Assembly: GCA_965249645.1 (NCBI GenBank)
Contig: CBDFML010000011.1
Coordinates: forward strand, 434,001 to 498,000
Length of the DNA stretch: 64,000 nucleotides
Direction of reading: 5' to 3'
Origin: CAVOEB01 sp965249645
GTDB taxonomy: Bacteria; Pseudomonadota; Alphaproteobacteria; UBA828; JAPUJA01
Below the pieces are notes generated by a model. The model ran no database searches. It was not told the DNA's origin and saw only the letters and a program-made list of their open reading frames with translations. Shown one piece after another: positions 1 through 7,998 of this stretch (within the stretch, counting starts at the first letter, position 1; every line of letters starts with the position of its first letter). A program made the position numbers and the translations under genes.

Positions 1-66
1 GGAGGCGGTCGCATAAAGCGCGCCCAGGAGGAGGCCAAACAGAGCAGAGATCAAAAGGCGTTTCAT
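1..66 (-). CDS. Start of a secreted or membrane protein (partial)
   Basis: The first 22 codons of a minus-strand gene run off the left edge. The start reads MKRLLISALFGLLLGALY, a Lys-Arg N-terminus followed by a hydrophobic run, typical of a signal peptide or a first membrane helix. The ATG overlaps the TGA of the cobalamin-binding protein gene (ATGA, 63-66), and AGGGAG lies about ten bases upstream, so it is probably the next gene of the same operon. Function cannot be told from this fragment. Confidence 0.6.
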   Translation of the reverse strand, partial: MKRLLISALFGLLLGALYATAS

Positions 67-1052
67 GGGGCTGTATCTCCCTGATTGGATTGGGGCGGGC
101 GGCACGCTTCGGGATGAGTCGGTCCAGCATCGAGGCGGCGCCAACCGGTTCCTTCGTGGGCAAAGTGGAACCGGTTCGGGTGAAGAAGCTCGGTCAGGAT
201 TTCCACCGATTCAACGAGACGGGGTCCGGGCCGATTAAAGAAGTGATTGCCGTCCGTGGCATAGAGGGCACCGGTTCGCACCGCTTTGGTCTCGCTCCAG
301 CCAGGCGTGGCGAGCAGCCGCTTGGCATCGGCGGCGGTGCGCTCGAGGCCAAACCCGCAGGGCATAAAAACGATGACGTCCGGCTCAGCGGCGAACAGAT
401 CCGTCGCACTGATCCACGGTGCATGAGTGCCGGCCGTGCCGAACAGGTCGATCCCACCCGCCAGGTCGACAATCTCAGGCACCCAGTTGCCGGCTGCCAT
501 AAGAGGGTCACACCATTCGATGCAGGCGACGCGTGGTCTTTCAGCATCCGGAGTTTGCTCGCTGAGCGCACGGATCGCGTCAAGGCGATTTGCCAGGGCA
601 TCCGCTGGAGCCGTATCGACATCGAAGACGCGGGCAAGGCGCCGGACGTCCTCGATCACGTCGCCCAGCTGCATCGGCGCCAGGGCAATGATCTCGGCGG
701 GCTGGCGAAGACAGGCGGCAGCCGCCGCCTCGACGTCGCTCAGCGCGACGGCGCAGACGTCGCATTGGGTCTGGGTCACGATATGGGTCGGCTGGAGTTC
801 CGCGAGGAGCGTCGCGTCCAGATCGTAGATAGCCAGCGCGTCGCGCAACAATTCTTCGACCGAGCGGTGGATTTCGCCGCCGGAGGCCTGCGGGTCGAGT
901 CTCGGGCGGGTCAGCACAGGCCGGCTCTCAATCTCTAGCGGGTAGTCGCACTCGTGTGAGCGGCCGACGATCCGGTCAGTCAATCCGAGAAGATCGACGA
1001 TTTCGGTTGCCGAGGGGATGAGAGTAACGATGCGTCGTGCCGGCGTTGTCAT
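63..1052 (-). CDS. Cobalamin-binding periplasmic-binding-protein-like protein (BtuF-like)
   Basis: A 329-aa helical-backbone metal receptor protein of the cobalamin-binding family. The N-terminal half begins with IVTLIPSATEIVDLLG, the usual opening of BtuF-like proteins, and has the CDVC motif (about residue 97) seen in this subfamily; the second lobe contains the GGIDLFG and PDVIVFMPCGF stretches. No signal peptide is visible, so it may be cytoplasmic, as in many members of this subfamily, rather than a transporter component. It lies 20 bases downstream of the cobC-like gene in what looks like a cobS-cobC operon, which supports a role in corrinoid binding or salvage. Ligand specificity is inferred from family and context only. 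Confidence 0.75.
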   Translation of the reverse strand: MTTPARRIVTLIPSATEIVDLLGLTDRIVGRSHECDYPLEIESRPVLTRPRLDPQASGGEIHRSVEELLRDALAIYDLDATLLAELQPTHIVTQTQCDVCAVALSDVEAAAAACLRQPAEIIALAPMQLGDVIEDVRRLARVFDVDTAPADALANRLDAIRALSEQTPDAERPRVACIEWCDPLMAAGNWVPEIVDLAGGIDLFGTAGTHAPWISATDLFAAEPDVIVFMPCGFGLERTAADAKRLLATPGWSETKAVRTGALYATDGNHFFNRPGPRLVESVEILTELLHPNRFHFAHEGTGWRRLDAGPTHPEACRPPQSNQGDTAP

Positions 1053-1072
1053 GGGCCAACCTGACTTTGCTG

Positions 1073-1702
1073 CTATTCGGGCGGCAGGTTGACGAACAAG
1101 ACACGCCAGTCGTGCCCCTCTCCCGGTCCGTCGACCCGTTCGAGGCGGGTCAACGAGAGATGACCCACCGACAGACTCAGTGCCGCCTCGGGGTGCAGGC
1201 CCAGTACGTAGCCGAGCGCCGCGCGGATCGAGCCACCGTGTGCGACGGCGACGATGTGGTGGCCCGCATACGCCGTCGTCAAACGCTCCATCACTTCGCC
1301 GACCCGTGCCACGACGTCTTCAAAGCTTTCACCGCCTTCGGGACGATGGTCCGCAGGCGCGAGCCAGTAGCGGTGAAAAGCGCCGTCCTTTGCTGCCGTC
1401 AGTTCCGCCTGGGTCATGCCTTCCCAAACACCGAGATGTTGTTCGGCAAGCCCCGGTTCGATGAGCATTTGGGGCGCGGCGATGCCTTCATCGATCAACG
1501 CCTGAGCGGTCTGTAGCGTGCGGCTGAGATGGCTGCGCGCCCAGACGGCCTTCTCGGGGAGGCGGCGGACGAGTGCCCGAAAAGCGGTGCGGTCGGAGGT
1601 GTCTGCCGGATGATCATTCTGGCCGTAGATACGGCCGCCATGACCGTGCACCGGTGCATGGCGTATCCACCACCAGCCGGTCTTGGTCGTTTGGTCGGAC
1701 AT
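1073..1702 (-). CDS. cobC: Histidine phosphatase, CobC-like (alpha-ribazole phosphatase)
   Basis: A 209-aa histidine-phosphatase (phosphoglycerate-mutase superfamily) protein. The catalytic RHAP motif is at residues 14-17, the second acidic region (GVWEGMTQAE) near residue 92, and the second catalytic histidine is in VAHGGSIRAALG near residue 154. In B12 synthesis such enzymes dephosphorylate alpha-ribazole phosphate or adenosylcobalamin phosphate. Its ATG overlaps the stop of cobS (TAATG), which favours the B12 assignment over a general phosphatase; sequence alone does not fix the substrate. Confidence 0.75.
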   Translation of the reverse strand: MSDQTTKTGWWWIRHAPVHGHGGRIYGQNDHPADTSDRTAFRALVRRLPEKAVWARSHLSRTLQTAQALIDEGIAAPQMLIEPGLAEQHLGVWEGMTQAELTAAKDGAFHRYWLAPADHRPEGGESFEDVVARVGEVMERLTTAYAGHHIVAVAHGGSIRAALGYVLGLHPEAALSLSVGHLSLTRLERVDGPGEGHDWRVLFVNLPPE

Positions 1703-2502
1703 TACTTAAGAGCTGCTATGACTACGAGGAACGCCACGTCGGCGACGATCTGCACACCGCCCAGAACCTGTTCAGTATGGCCGCCGATCTGGCGTTTGGC
1801 CAGGAGGGCCAGCAGAACGGCGGCAACGCCTGCGATGAAAACGGCAAGCAGACCGGCCCCGCCCAGAGCAATCAGGGCGACGAGCAACGCGAGCCCGCCC
1901 GCGACTATGACGTCTTCCAGGCCAGGTCGTCCGCCCGGCGACGGATCCGTTGGCGCGGGATCGACATAGCGGACCACGAGGGGTACGACAGCCCGCGAGA
2001 CGGCGCCGGCCCCCACCATGGCGGCAATCACAAGTGCCACATTGCCAATATCCGCTACAGCACCAACCTTGGCGCCGATGACGAGCACAAGCGAGATAAC
2101 GCCGAGCGCACCGATCCCGCGAGCGCGCAGGCTGTCCAGCTTTTGCTCCAGCGGGGCAGGGCGCCCGAAGGCCTCCGCCAGACGACTCGCGAATTCCTCG
2201 GGACGGGCGCCGGTTACGAGGATCATTGCCCCGACACCCAACAAGGCAGCCAGGAGAGGCGGGAAGCCCAGCAATGCTCCCAAGCCATAGGCGAGGCCAC
2301 CGGTCAGACCGAGGGCAGCACCGATCAGCGGGAACGCCCGTGCTGCCGTCACGGGTGCCGACGGCACAGCGTCCGAGGCCAGCCGCGCCGGATGCAGGCG
2401 GGTCAAATACCCAATCGCGCCACGGATTTCACTCCACCACAGGCGGTGATTAAACAGGTCCGAACCGGGCTGTCGTCCCGGACCGGGAGAGGAGCCCATC
2501 AT
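1702..2502 (-). CDS. cobS: Divergent CobS-like adenosylcobinamide-GDP ribazoletransferase
   Basis: An integral membrane protein of about 266 aa with the overall CobS layout: a YLTRLHP N-terminal motif, several hydrophobic helices, a central TGA...RGIGALG region and a C-terminal GGHTEQVLGGVQ segment. CobS joins GDP-cobinamide to alpha-ribazole in the last step of B12 assembly. The acidic metal-binding motif normally reading HEDGLADTADG is here PEEFASRLAEA, and the normal DSRIGAYG reads ARGIGALG, so most of the conserved aspartates are absent. The open frame extends upstream to 2643 inside the IS21 end; the ATG-ATG at 2502/2499 is the better start because it leaves a promoter-like element intact. 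It is translationally coupled to cobC. Activity is doubtful. Confidence 0.65.
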   Translation of the reverse strand: MMGSSPGPGRQPGSDLFNHRLWWSEIRGAIGYLTRLHPARLASDAVPSAPVTAARAFPLIGAALGLTGGLAYGLGALLGFPPLLAALLGVGAMILVTGARPEEFASRLAEAFGRPAPLEQKLDSLRARGIGALGVISLVLVIGAKVGAVADIGNVALVIAAMVGAGAVSRAVVPLVVRYVDPAPTDPSPGGRPGLEDVIVAGGLALLVALIALGGAGLLAVFIAGVAAVLLALLAKRQIGGHTEQVLGGVQIVADVAFLVVIAALK

Positions 2503-2539
2503 CGGTTGATCGAAGGCGACGTGTTTCGCACCGCTATAG

Positions 2540-2568
2540 GATATAGGACCAGAGACATCCGGCACCAA
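2540..2568 (-). promoter_or_regulatory. Putative sigma70 promoter of the cob operon
   Basis: Reading the minus strand, TTGGTG (2568-2563) and TATATC (2545-2540) are separated by 17 bases, about 38 bases upstream of the proposed cobS start. It sits between cobS and the IS21 element, so the operon would keep its own promoter after the insertion. No B12-box or cobalamin riboswitch core was recognised here. Confidence 0.4.
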
Positions 2569-2782
2569 GAAATTGCCTCGATGACCAAATGTGTCAATGG
2601 CGGAGCAAAAAGGGACCACCGTGGCGGTGTAAGAAGGGACCACTTGGCGGCTGCGGGCTTGTCCCCGTAGTCCATGGGAGGGCCCCGCGTGCGACGCGGC
2701 GTGCCCTCAACAGGCCGACGCGGCGGCGCGCGCGGGAGGGACCTGTGGGCCCACGGGGTCAAGCGTGGGCTGGGTGGTCGGT

Positions 2783-3547
2783 TCAGTTCGCCGTCGGGGT
2801 TTGACGCCTGCGGCTCTGGTTGAGCCTGTAGCTCTCGCCATTCATCTCGAGGATGTTGACGTGGTGGGTGAGGCGGTCGAGGAGAGCGCCGGTGAGGCGC
2901 TCGGAGCCGAACACCTCGGTCCATTCGTCGAAGGGCAGATTGGTGGTGACCAGGGTCGAGCCCCGCTCGTAGCGCTGGCTGAACACCTCGAACAGGAGCT
3001 CGGCGCCGGTCTTGGACAGCGGCACGAAGCCGAGTTCGTCGACGATCAGAAGCTTGTAGGTGGCGAGCTTCTTCTGGAACCTCAGCAGCTGCTTGTCATC
3101 GCGGGCCTCGATGAGCTCGTGGACCAGTGCGGCGGCGGTGATGAAGCCGACCGAGAGGCCCTTCTGGCAGGCCGCCAGGCCGAGACCGAGGGCGATGTGG
3201 GTCTTGCCGGTGCCGCTGTTGCCGAGCGCGATGAGGTTCTCGCGGCGCTCGATGTACGCGCAGCGGGCCAGCTCCAGGACCAGCGTCTTGTTGAGCGAGG
3301 GGATGACCTTGAAGTCGAAGCTGTCGAGGCTCTTGATCACGGGGAAGCGCGCCGCCTTGATGCGCCGCTCGACCATGCGGCGCTCGCGGTCGATCAGCTC
3401 GAGCTCGGCAAGACGCAGAAGATAGCGAACGTGGTCGACGCCTTCCGAGGCACACTGTCGGGCGATCTTGTCGTACTCCCTCAGGAACGTCGGCAGCTTC
3501 AGCCTCTTGAGGTGGTGGACGAGCAGCACCTGCGGCGTGTCGGTCAT
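2783..3547 (-). CDS. istB: IS21 helper ATPase IstB
   Basis: A 254-aa AAA+ ATPase of the IstB/DnaC-like family that assists the IstA transposase. Walker A is GNSGTGKTH and Walker B is LLIVDELGF, followed by a VTTNLPFDEW sensor segment. The start is the ATG at 3547, giving MTDTPQ; it overlaps the istA stop as ATGA (3544-3547), the usual arrangement for coupled istA-istB translation. The frame is open further upstream but that stretch is inside istA. Length and motifs are normal, so the gene appears intact. Confidence 0.93.
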   Translation of the reverse strand: MTDTPQVLLVHHLKRLKLPTFLREYDKIARQCASEGVDHVRYLLRLAELELIDRERRMVERRIKAARFPVIKSLDSFDFKVIPSLNKTLVLELARCAYIERRENLIALGNSGTGKTHIALGLGLAACQKGLSVGFITAAALVHELIEARDDKQLLRFQKKLATYKLLIVDELGFVPLSKTGAELLFEVFSQRYERGSTLVTTNLPFDEWTEVFGSERLTGALLDRLTHHVNILEMNGESYRLNQSRRRQTPTAN

Positions 3548-5043
3548 GCGCGGAGCCCCGACAGCAGGCTCATGTACGATTTGGCAGACGTTATCGCGAC
3601 CCGGGCGCGCGGCAGGTACGGATAGACGTCGAGATCCAGTCGAGGCGGCCGTCGCTCGGTCCGACACAGCACCAGGTGCTTGACGGCATCGAAGCCGATC
3701 GCGCCAAGCCGCAGGGCGTCGCCGACCGCACCCTCGACCTCCTCGGGCCGGAAGGTCTCCAGCAGACGCAACACCTGGACGTACTCGCGCTTGCCCGCCT
3801 TGCCCATGCGGGCTTCGAGCAGGCGTCGCAGAGTGATGAAGGCCTCGGGCAGGTCCCAGCCCGCCAACGGCGCGGCCTGGTCGAGGGCGCCGATCTTCTG
3901 CTCGATCAATGGCAGATAATGCAGCGGGTCGAAGATCAGGTCCTCGCTGTCATAGGACCGGCGGTGCCGGGCGATCACCTCGGCCCCGCAGCTGATCATC
4001 ACCTCGTCGACATAGCCCCGGATCAGTACCTCGCGGTGGCCGTAGGCCACGGGTACGGAGTAATCGTTGCCGCGGTAGCGCAACAGCGACAGCGAACTCA
4101 CCCGCCCGGGACGCTTGTCGCAGGCATCGTATGGTGCCGGGGGTAGCGGTAGCAGAGCTTGGCGATCCCGCGCGAGGCGCTCGCCGATGGTCTCCTTGTG
4201 ACCCCGCAGCCGCGCCGCCTGGCGCCGGCGGCACTGTCCCGCGAGATCATCGTTCAGCGCCTCGATGCTCTCGGCCCGCGGGACGGGGACCAGGAAGTTC
4301 CGCCGGATGAAGCCGACCAGTCCCTCGACCTTGCCTTTGTCGTTGCCCTTGCCCGGCCGGCCGAACCTGTCCTCGAACAGATAGTGGGATTGCAGCTCCG
4401 TGAAGACGCGCGTTCGCTGCCGCTTTCCATCGCCCAGGATGCGGGCAACCGCCAGCTTGGTGTTGTCGTACAGGATGGAGCGGGGGACGCCGCCGAAGAA
4501 CGCAACCGCCGCGTTGTGGCCATCGCAGAACGCCTCGGTCGTCTCCGCCGGATAGGCCTTCACGAAGCAACCATCACTGTGGGGAAGGTCGAAGGCAAGG
4601 AAGTGGACCTTGCGCGCCACACCGCCGATCACCGCCATCGCCTCGCCGAAGTCCGCCTCGGCGTGGCCGGGGGAATGGACGAGCGGCACGAACATCTCGC
4701 GCGACCGAAGCCGCCGCTCACGGACATAGTCCTTCACGATGGTGTAGCCGCCGGTGAACCCGTACTCGTCCCGGAGACGGTCGAAGATCCGCTTCGCCGT
4801 GTGCCGTTGCTTGTGGTGGCTGGTCCGATCGTCCTCCAGGATCCGATCGATAATCCCCGTGAATGCGTCCAGCTTCGGACGCCTCCGCGGCACGCTCCGG
4901 CGATATCCCGGCGGCACCGAGAACGACAGCATCTTGCGCACCGTCTTGCGGTCCAGCCCGAACACCCGCGAGGCCTCGCGGGTGCTCATCCCCTCGACAC
5001 GACACGCCCGCCGGACCCGCGCGTACAACTCCACCCGATACAT
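3544..5043 (-). CDS. istA: IS21 transposase IstA
   Basis: A 499-aa DDE transposase. It has an N-terminal helix-turn-helix (STREASRVFGLDRKTVRKML, about residues 20-39), then the catalytic core with D in HAEADFGEA, D in ILYDNTKLA and E in GKVEGLVGF, and a C-terminal region usual for IstA. No internal stop or frameshift is seen, so the element could still be functional. It is followed directly by istB with a 4-base overlap. Confidence 0.94.
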   Translation of the reverse strand: MYRVELYARVRRACRVEGMSTREASRVFGLDRKTVRKMLSFSVPPGYRRSVPRRRPKLDAFTGIIDRILEDDRTSHHKQRHTAKRIFDRLRDEYGFTGGYTIVKDYVRERRLRSREMFVPLVHSPGHAEADFGEAMAVIGGVARKVHFLAFDLPHSDGCFVKAYPAETTEAFCDGHNAAVAFFGGVPRSILYDNTKLAVARILGDGKRQRTRVFTELQSHYLFEDRFGRPGKGNDKGKVEGLVGFIRRNFLVPVPRAESIEALNDDLAGQCRRRQAARLRGHKETIGERLARDRQALLPLPPAPYDACDKRPGRVSSLSLLRYRGNDYSVPVAYGHREVLIRGYVDEVMISCGAEVIARHRRSYDSEDLIFDPLHYLPLIEQKIGALDQAAPLAGWDLPEAFITLRRLLEARMGKAGKREYVQVLRLLETFRPEEVEGAVGDALRLGAIGFDAVKHLVLCRTERRPPRLDLDVYPYLPRARVAITSAKSYMSLLSGLRA

Positions 5044-5129
5044 CCCCCCGCCTTCCAGTCAGAGCAACCCTGACAGAAGGCTATAGACGGTCCCATTTTG
5101 GTCCGCCACAGCCGGATCAACCGGCCGCT

Positions 5130-5609
5130 TCAGTGGGGGATTATTGCGCCGCCGTTCTCACTTTCCGAATTGACGACGATCGCGGCGGCGCGGCGCGCCG
5201 AACGCGGATAGCTCATGCGCCGGAAATGCCGCGAGAGAAAGGGCAGCTGCTCCGGTGTGGCAAAGGCGTGCATGGTTTTCATGTGCAGCACCAGCGTCCA
5301 GGGATTGATCGCCGGGGCGATCCCCGTATCGAGCAGGTCGACGCCTCCCAGCGGCAAACGGATCGGCGCCCAGAACTGTTCCGCCAGCGTGCGCAGGATG
5401 CGTCGTTCGTTCGACCAGGGAAAGGTGATGTAACGGGTTTGCGGTCCGTAACCCTGATAGAGATGCCGGTTGGCGGGACTAACCATGAGCACCAGTTCTT
5501 CGCCTTGGTCCAGCCGCCGGTCCATTTCGGGGATCAGATGGGTCCAGAACTGGACCGCCCCCGTCGGCTCGTAGGGGCTGTCGTTCAACAGGTTGATTGC
5601 AGCGCGCAC
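5130..5609 (-). pseudogene. Glycosyltransferase family 4 N-terminal fragment, truncated by IS21
   Basis: About 149 native residues of a GT4-type glycosyltransferase remain, beginning MRAAINLLND and ending at IVVNSES, where such enzymes move from the N-terminal acceptor domain toward the linker. The native sequence stops at base 5161; the last nine or so codons come from the IS21 right end. The C-terminal nucleotide-sugar domain is absent on either side of the element. The gene lies 32 bases downstream of gmhA and was probably the next gene of the heptose/fucose operon. It cannot be functional as a transferase. Confidence 0.8.
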
Positions 5610-5641
5610 GTGGGCAGCTCTGGGTACTCGATCAGCGCGAC

Positions 5642-6262
5642 TCAGAATTTCCGCTGTCTAACGAGATCGCTCTCCATCCGCGTCAGGCGCAGATACTGGG
5701 CGAGCATGTGCATGATTGACTGGTGCGTGTCCTCGACGACGCCGTAATTGTCGCCCTTCACATGCAGATGGATAGTCGCCAAATCCGCCGAGCGGCCACC
5801 CGAAAAGCCGGTCAGAGCGATGCCGGTCACATCGTTTTCGCGCGCCCAGGCCAGCGCGCGCACAACGTTTTCCGAATCACCGGACGAGCTGATGCTCAAC
5901 AGCAAATCGCCTGCGTGCGCCGCAGTTCTGAGCTGGTAGACGAACACGTCGTCGTAGGTGATGTCGTTGGCGATCGCGGTGATGATCTCCAGATTGGCAC
6001 TCAAGCTCATGACCCGAGGCAGCACGCCGGTATCGGTCTGGATGCCCTTTGCAAAATCGCATAACAGGTGGTTTGCGATCGCCGCAGAGCCGCCGTTCCC
6101 GCAAGTAAATAGCCAGGCGCCGCGGTCGAATGCCGCTGCCAGCGCCTCGGCGGCGCGGACCAGCGCGCCGCGGTCGATCGAAGCGCTGGCCTGTGCCAGC
6201 TGGTCGACATAGGCGTCGCAAAACGAGCCGATCGAATCGTGCGGACGGTCGGGAAAGGTCAC
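5642..6262 (-). CDS. gmhA: SIS-domain phosphoheptose isomerase
   Basis: A 206-aa sugar isomerase of the GmhA type, which converts sedoheptulose 7-phosphate to D-glycero-D-manno-heptose 7-phosphate in the cytoplasm. Seen in the sequence are the phosphate-binding CGNGGSAAIANHL motif (about residue 54), a LSISSSGDSENVV loop near residue 120 and the C-terminal EDTHQSIMHML stretch, in which the Glu and His positions match catalytic residues of the family. It is followed by the truncated glycosyltransferase and preceded by gmhB, so it serves heptose synthesis for a surface glycan. Confidence 0.88.
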   Translation of the reverse strand: MTFPDRPHDSIGSFCDAYVDQLAQASASIDRGALVRAAEALAAAFDRGAWLFTCGNGGSAAIANHLLCDFAKGIQTDTGVLPRVMSLSANLEIITAIANDITYDDVFVYQLRTAAHAGDLLLSISSSGDSENVVRALAWARENDVTGIALTGFSGGRSADLATIHLHVKGDNYGVVEDTHQSIMHMLAQYLRLTRMESDLVRQRKF

Positions 6263-6344
6263 GGTAACTCCGTTCTGCTGGATGGGGACAAGACGATCAT
6301 GTAGGTCCGCTTGCGTCCGGGTGCAAGCATATCGTCCAGCCCGG

Positions 6345-7022
6345 CTATGGGTCGAGCGCGTCGAGTTGGTTCATCAGTGCATCAAGGTCACGGTCCACGA
6401 TGACGTCGAAGTCCTTGGCGGCCAGCGCACGCGCTTCGTCAACGTCGCGGCTGCCGTAGCCCGTCGGCATCAACCAACCGCAGGCGAGACCCGCACGCTT
6501 GCCCGCTTCGATGTCGCTGACCGAATCGCCGGCGATCCAGCTCGCCTGGAGCGCGATGCCCAAGTCGTCTGCGGCGCGTAGCAACATGCCGGGATTAGGC
6601 TTGCGGCAGGGCGGTTCCTCGCCGGGTTCGGGTTGCAGTGCGCCCGGCAAATGTGGGCAGGCATAAATTGCATCGAGGTGTCCCCCGATGTCGGCCAGGG
6701 CCCGGTCCATGCTCGCCTGCACCGCCGCGAAGTCGTCCCACCCGAAATAGCCACGGTCGATGCCCGACTGGTTGGTCACCAGTACGACCGGAATGCCGCG
6801 CCAGTTGGCGGCCGCGATCAGCGGACCGGCGGCTTTAATCGGACGCACGTCAGCCGGGTTGTGAATATAGTGCACCAACTCGATGATCGTGCCGTCCCGG
6901 TCGAGGAACAACGCACCCCGATCGGCCGTCGACGGCCGTGTGGTTCGCAGCTCGTGCCAGATACCGTCGGCATCGATCGGGAGGCCGCCGGGCGCGGCGC
7001 TTACAAGGCGTTCCTGTTTCAC
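6345..7022 (-). CDS. gmhB: HAD-family heptose bisphosphate phosphatase, GmhB-like
   Basis: A 225-aa HAD phosphatase with ALFLDRDGTI (nucleophile and acid aspartates), VLVTNQSGI (motif II), CRKPNPGML (motif III lysine) and WIAGDSVSDIEAG (motif IV), the set expected for the 7-phosphatase of heptose 1,7-bisphosphate. An N-terminal extension of about 35 residues precedes the catalytic core. The start is GTG at 7022 with AGGAAGG just upstream, 12 bases after the fcl stop. Acting with GmhA, it would produce heptose 1-phosphate for nucleotide activation; a kinase and a nucleotidyltransferase for that step are not in the window. Confidence 0.82.
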   Translation of the reverse strand: MKQERLVSAAPGGLPIDADGIWHELRTTRPSTADRGALFLDRDGTIIELVHYIHNPADVRPIKAAGPLIAAANWRGIPVVLVTNQSGIDRGYFGWDDFAAVQASMDRALADIGGHLDAIYACPHLPGALQPEPGEEPPCRKPNPGMLLRAADDLGIALQASWIAGDSVSDIEAGKRAGLACGWLMPTGYGSRDVDEARALAAKDFDVIVDRDLDALMNQLDALDP

Positions 7023-7034
7023 GCGGCGGCCTTC

Positions 7035-7994
7035 CTACGCCCTGATCTCGTCGCGTTCTAGGGCGTTCCGGTACCATGCGTAGGTCTGGCGCAATCCCTC
7101 CCCCAGCCCGATCGATGCGCTCCACCCGGCGGCGGTGAGGGCAGAGACATCGAGCAGCTTGCGCGGTGTTCCATCGGGTTTGCTTGCATCGAAGGCAAGA
7201 CGCCCTTCAAATTCCACGACCCGGCAGACGGTTTCGGCCAGTTCGCAGATGGTTACGTCTTCGCCGGTTCCGACATTGACGTGCGGTGCGTCGGAATAAT
7301 TCGTCATGAGATGGACCATGGCCGCTGCGGCGTCGTCGACATGAAGAAACTCGCGCCGCGGCCTACCGCTACCCCAGACGTTCATCGAGGAGTCTCCGTC
7401 GAGGCGGGCGCGGTGCGCCTTGGACATAAGTGCCGGTACGACATGGCTCGAGGTCAGATCGAAATTGTCGCCCGGTCCGTATAGGTTTGTCGGCATCGCC
7501 GAGATAAAATCGCAGCCGTATTGCCGTCGATAGGCCTGGCACAGCTTGACCCCGGCGATTTTGGCCATGGCGTACCACTCATTGGTCGGCTCGAGCGGGC
7601 CGGTCAGCAAGTCGCTCTCCCGAATCGGCTGGGGCGCGAACTTGGGATAAATGCAGGACGAGCCCAAGAGCAGGAGCTTTTCGACCCCGAGCCGGTAAGC
7701 CGCATCGATGACGTTCGCCTCGATCATCAGATTGTCGTAGATGAACTCAGCGGGGCGGCTATCGTTCGCCTGGATTCCGCCAACCCGGGCAGCCGCGAGA
7801 AAAACCGTCTGGGGCCGCGATTCGGCCATCCAGCCCTCCACGTCAACCTGGCGGCGAAGATCGATAGGCTGTTCTGGACCAGTCAGAAGCTCGCAGTTTT
7901 CGCGCTCGAGGTGGCGCATAAGTGCGCTTCCTACCATGCCGCGGTGTCCGGCAACCCAGACCCGCTTTTCCGCGAGCGGATAGAGAACGGTCAA
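7035..7994 (-). CDS. fcl: GDP-L-fucose synthase-type epimerase/reductase
   Basis: A 319-aa extended short-chain dehydrogenase. The Rossmann motif is VAGHRGMVGSAL (residues 14-25), the catalytic serine region is LGSSCIYPK and the Tyr-Lys pair is in WYAMAKIAG; GPGDNFDL and REFLHVDD are family signatures. It converts GDP-4-keto-6-deoxymannose (made by Gmd) to GDP-fucose, or acts on a heptose analogue. The start appears to be TTG at 7994, four bases after the gmd stop, because no ATG or GTG lies before the glycine-rich motif. NADPH-dependent and cytoplasmic. Confidence 0.87.
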   Translation of the reverse strand: MTVLYPLAEKRVWVAGHRGMVGSALMRHLERENCELLTGPEQPIDLRRQVDVEGWMAESRPQTVFLAAARVGGIQANDSRPAEFIYDNLMIEANVIDAAYRLGVEKLLLLGSSCIYPKFAPQPIRESDLLTGPLEPTNEWYAMAKIAGVKLCQAYRRQYGCDFISAMPTNLYGPGDNFDLTSSHVVPALMSKAHRARLDGDSSMNVWGSGRPRREFLHVDDAAAAMVHLMTNYSDAPHVNVGTGEDVTICELAETVCRVVEFEGRLAFDASKPDGTPRKLLDVSALTAAGWSASIGLGEGLRQTYAWYRNALERDEIRA

Positions 7995-7998
7995 CCGA

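Larger units (their letters stand above)
2592..5160 (-). mobile_element. IS21-family insertion sequence, about 2.57 kb
   Basis: The element contains overlapping istA and istB genes and imperfect terminal inverted repeats. The left end begins TGTCAATGGCGGAGCAAAAA (2592) and the right end, read inward, begins TGAGAACGGCGGCGCAATAA (5160); about 20 of the first 28 bases match, and both start with TG as in this family. Subterminal repeats of the GGGACCAC type follow inside each end (for example 2611-2619, 2636-2643 and 5089-5108). No short direct repeat flanks the ends, and the right end truncates a glycosyltransferase whose other half is missing, so a deletion or rearrangement followed insertion. 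Confidence 0.9.

Noticed and set aside
90..938. 282-aa plus-strand open frame
   Set aside because: It lies antisense to the BtuF-like gene, has no recognisable motifs and is an artefact of high-GC codon structure.
2503..2591. Possible cobalamin riboswitch upstream of cobS
   Set aside because: No B12-box-like sequence was found and the space between IS21 and cobS is too short.
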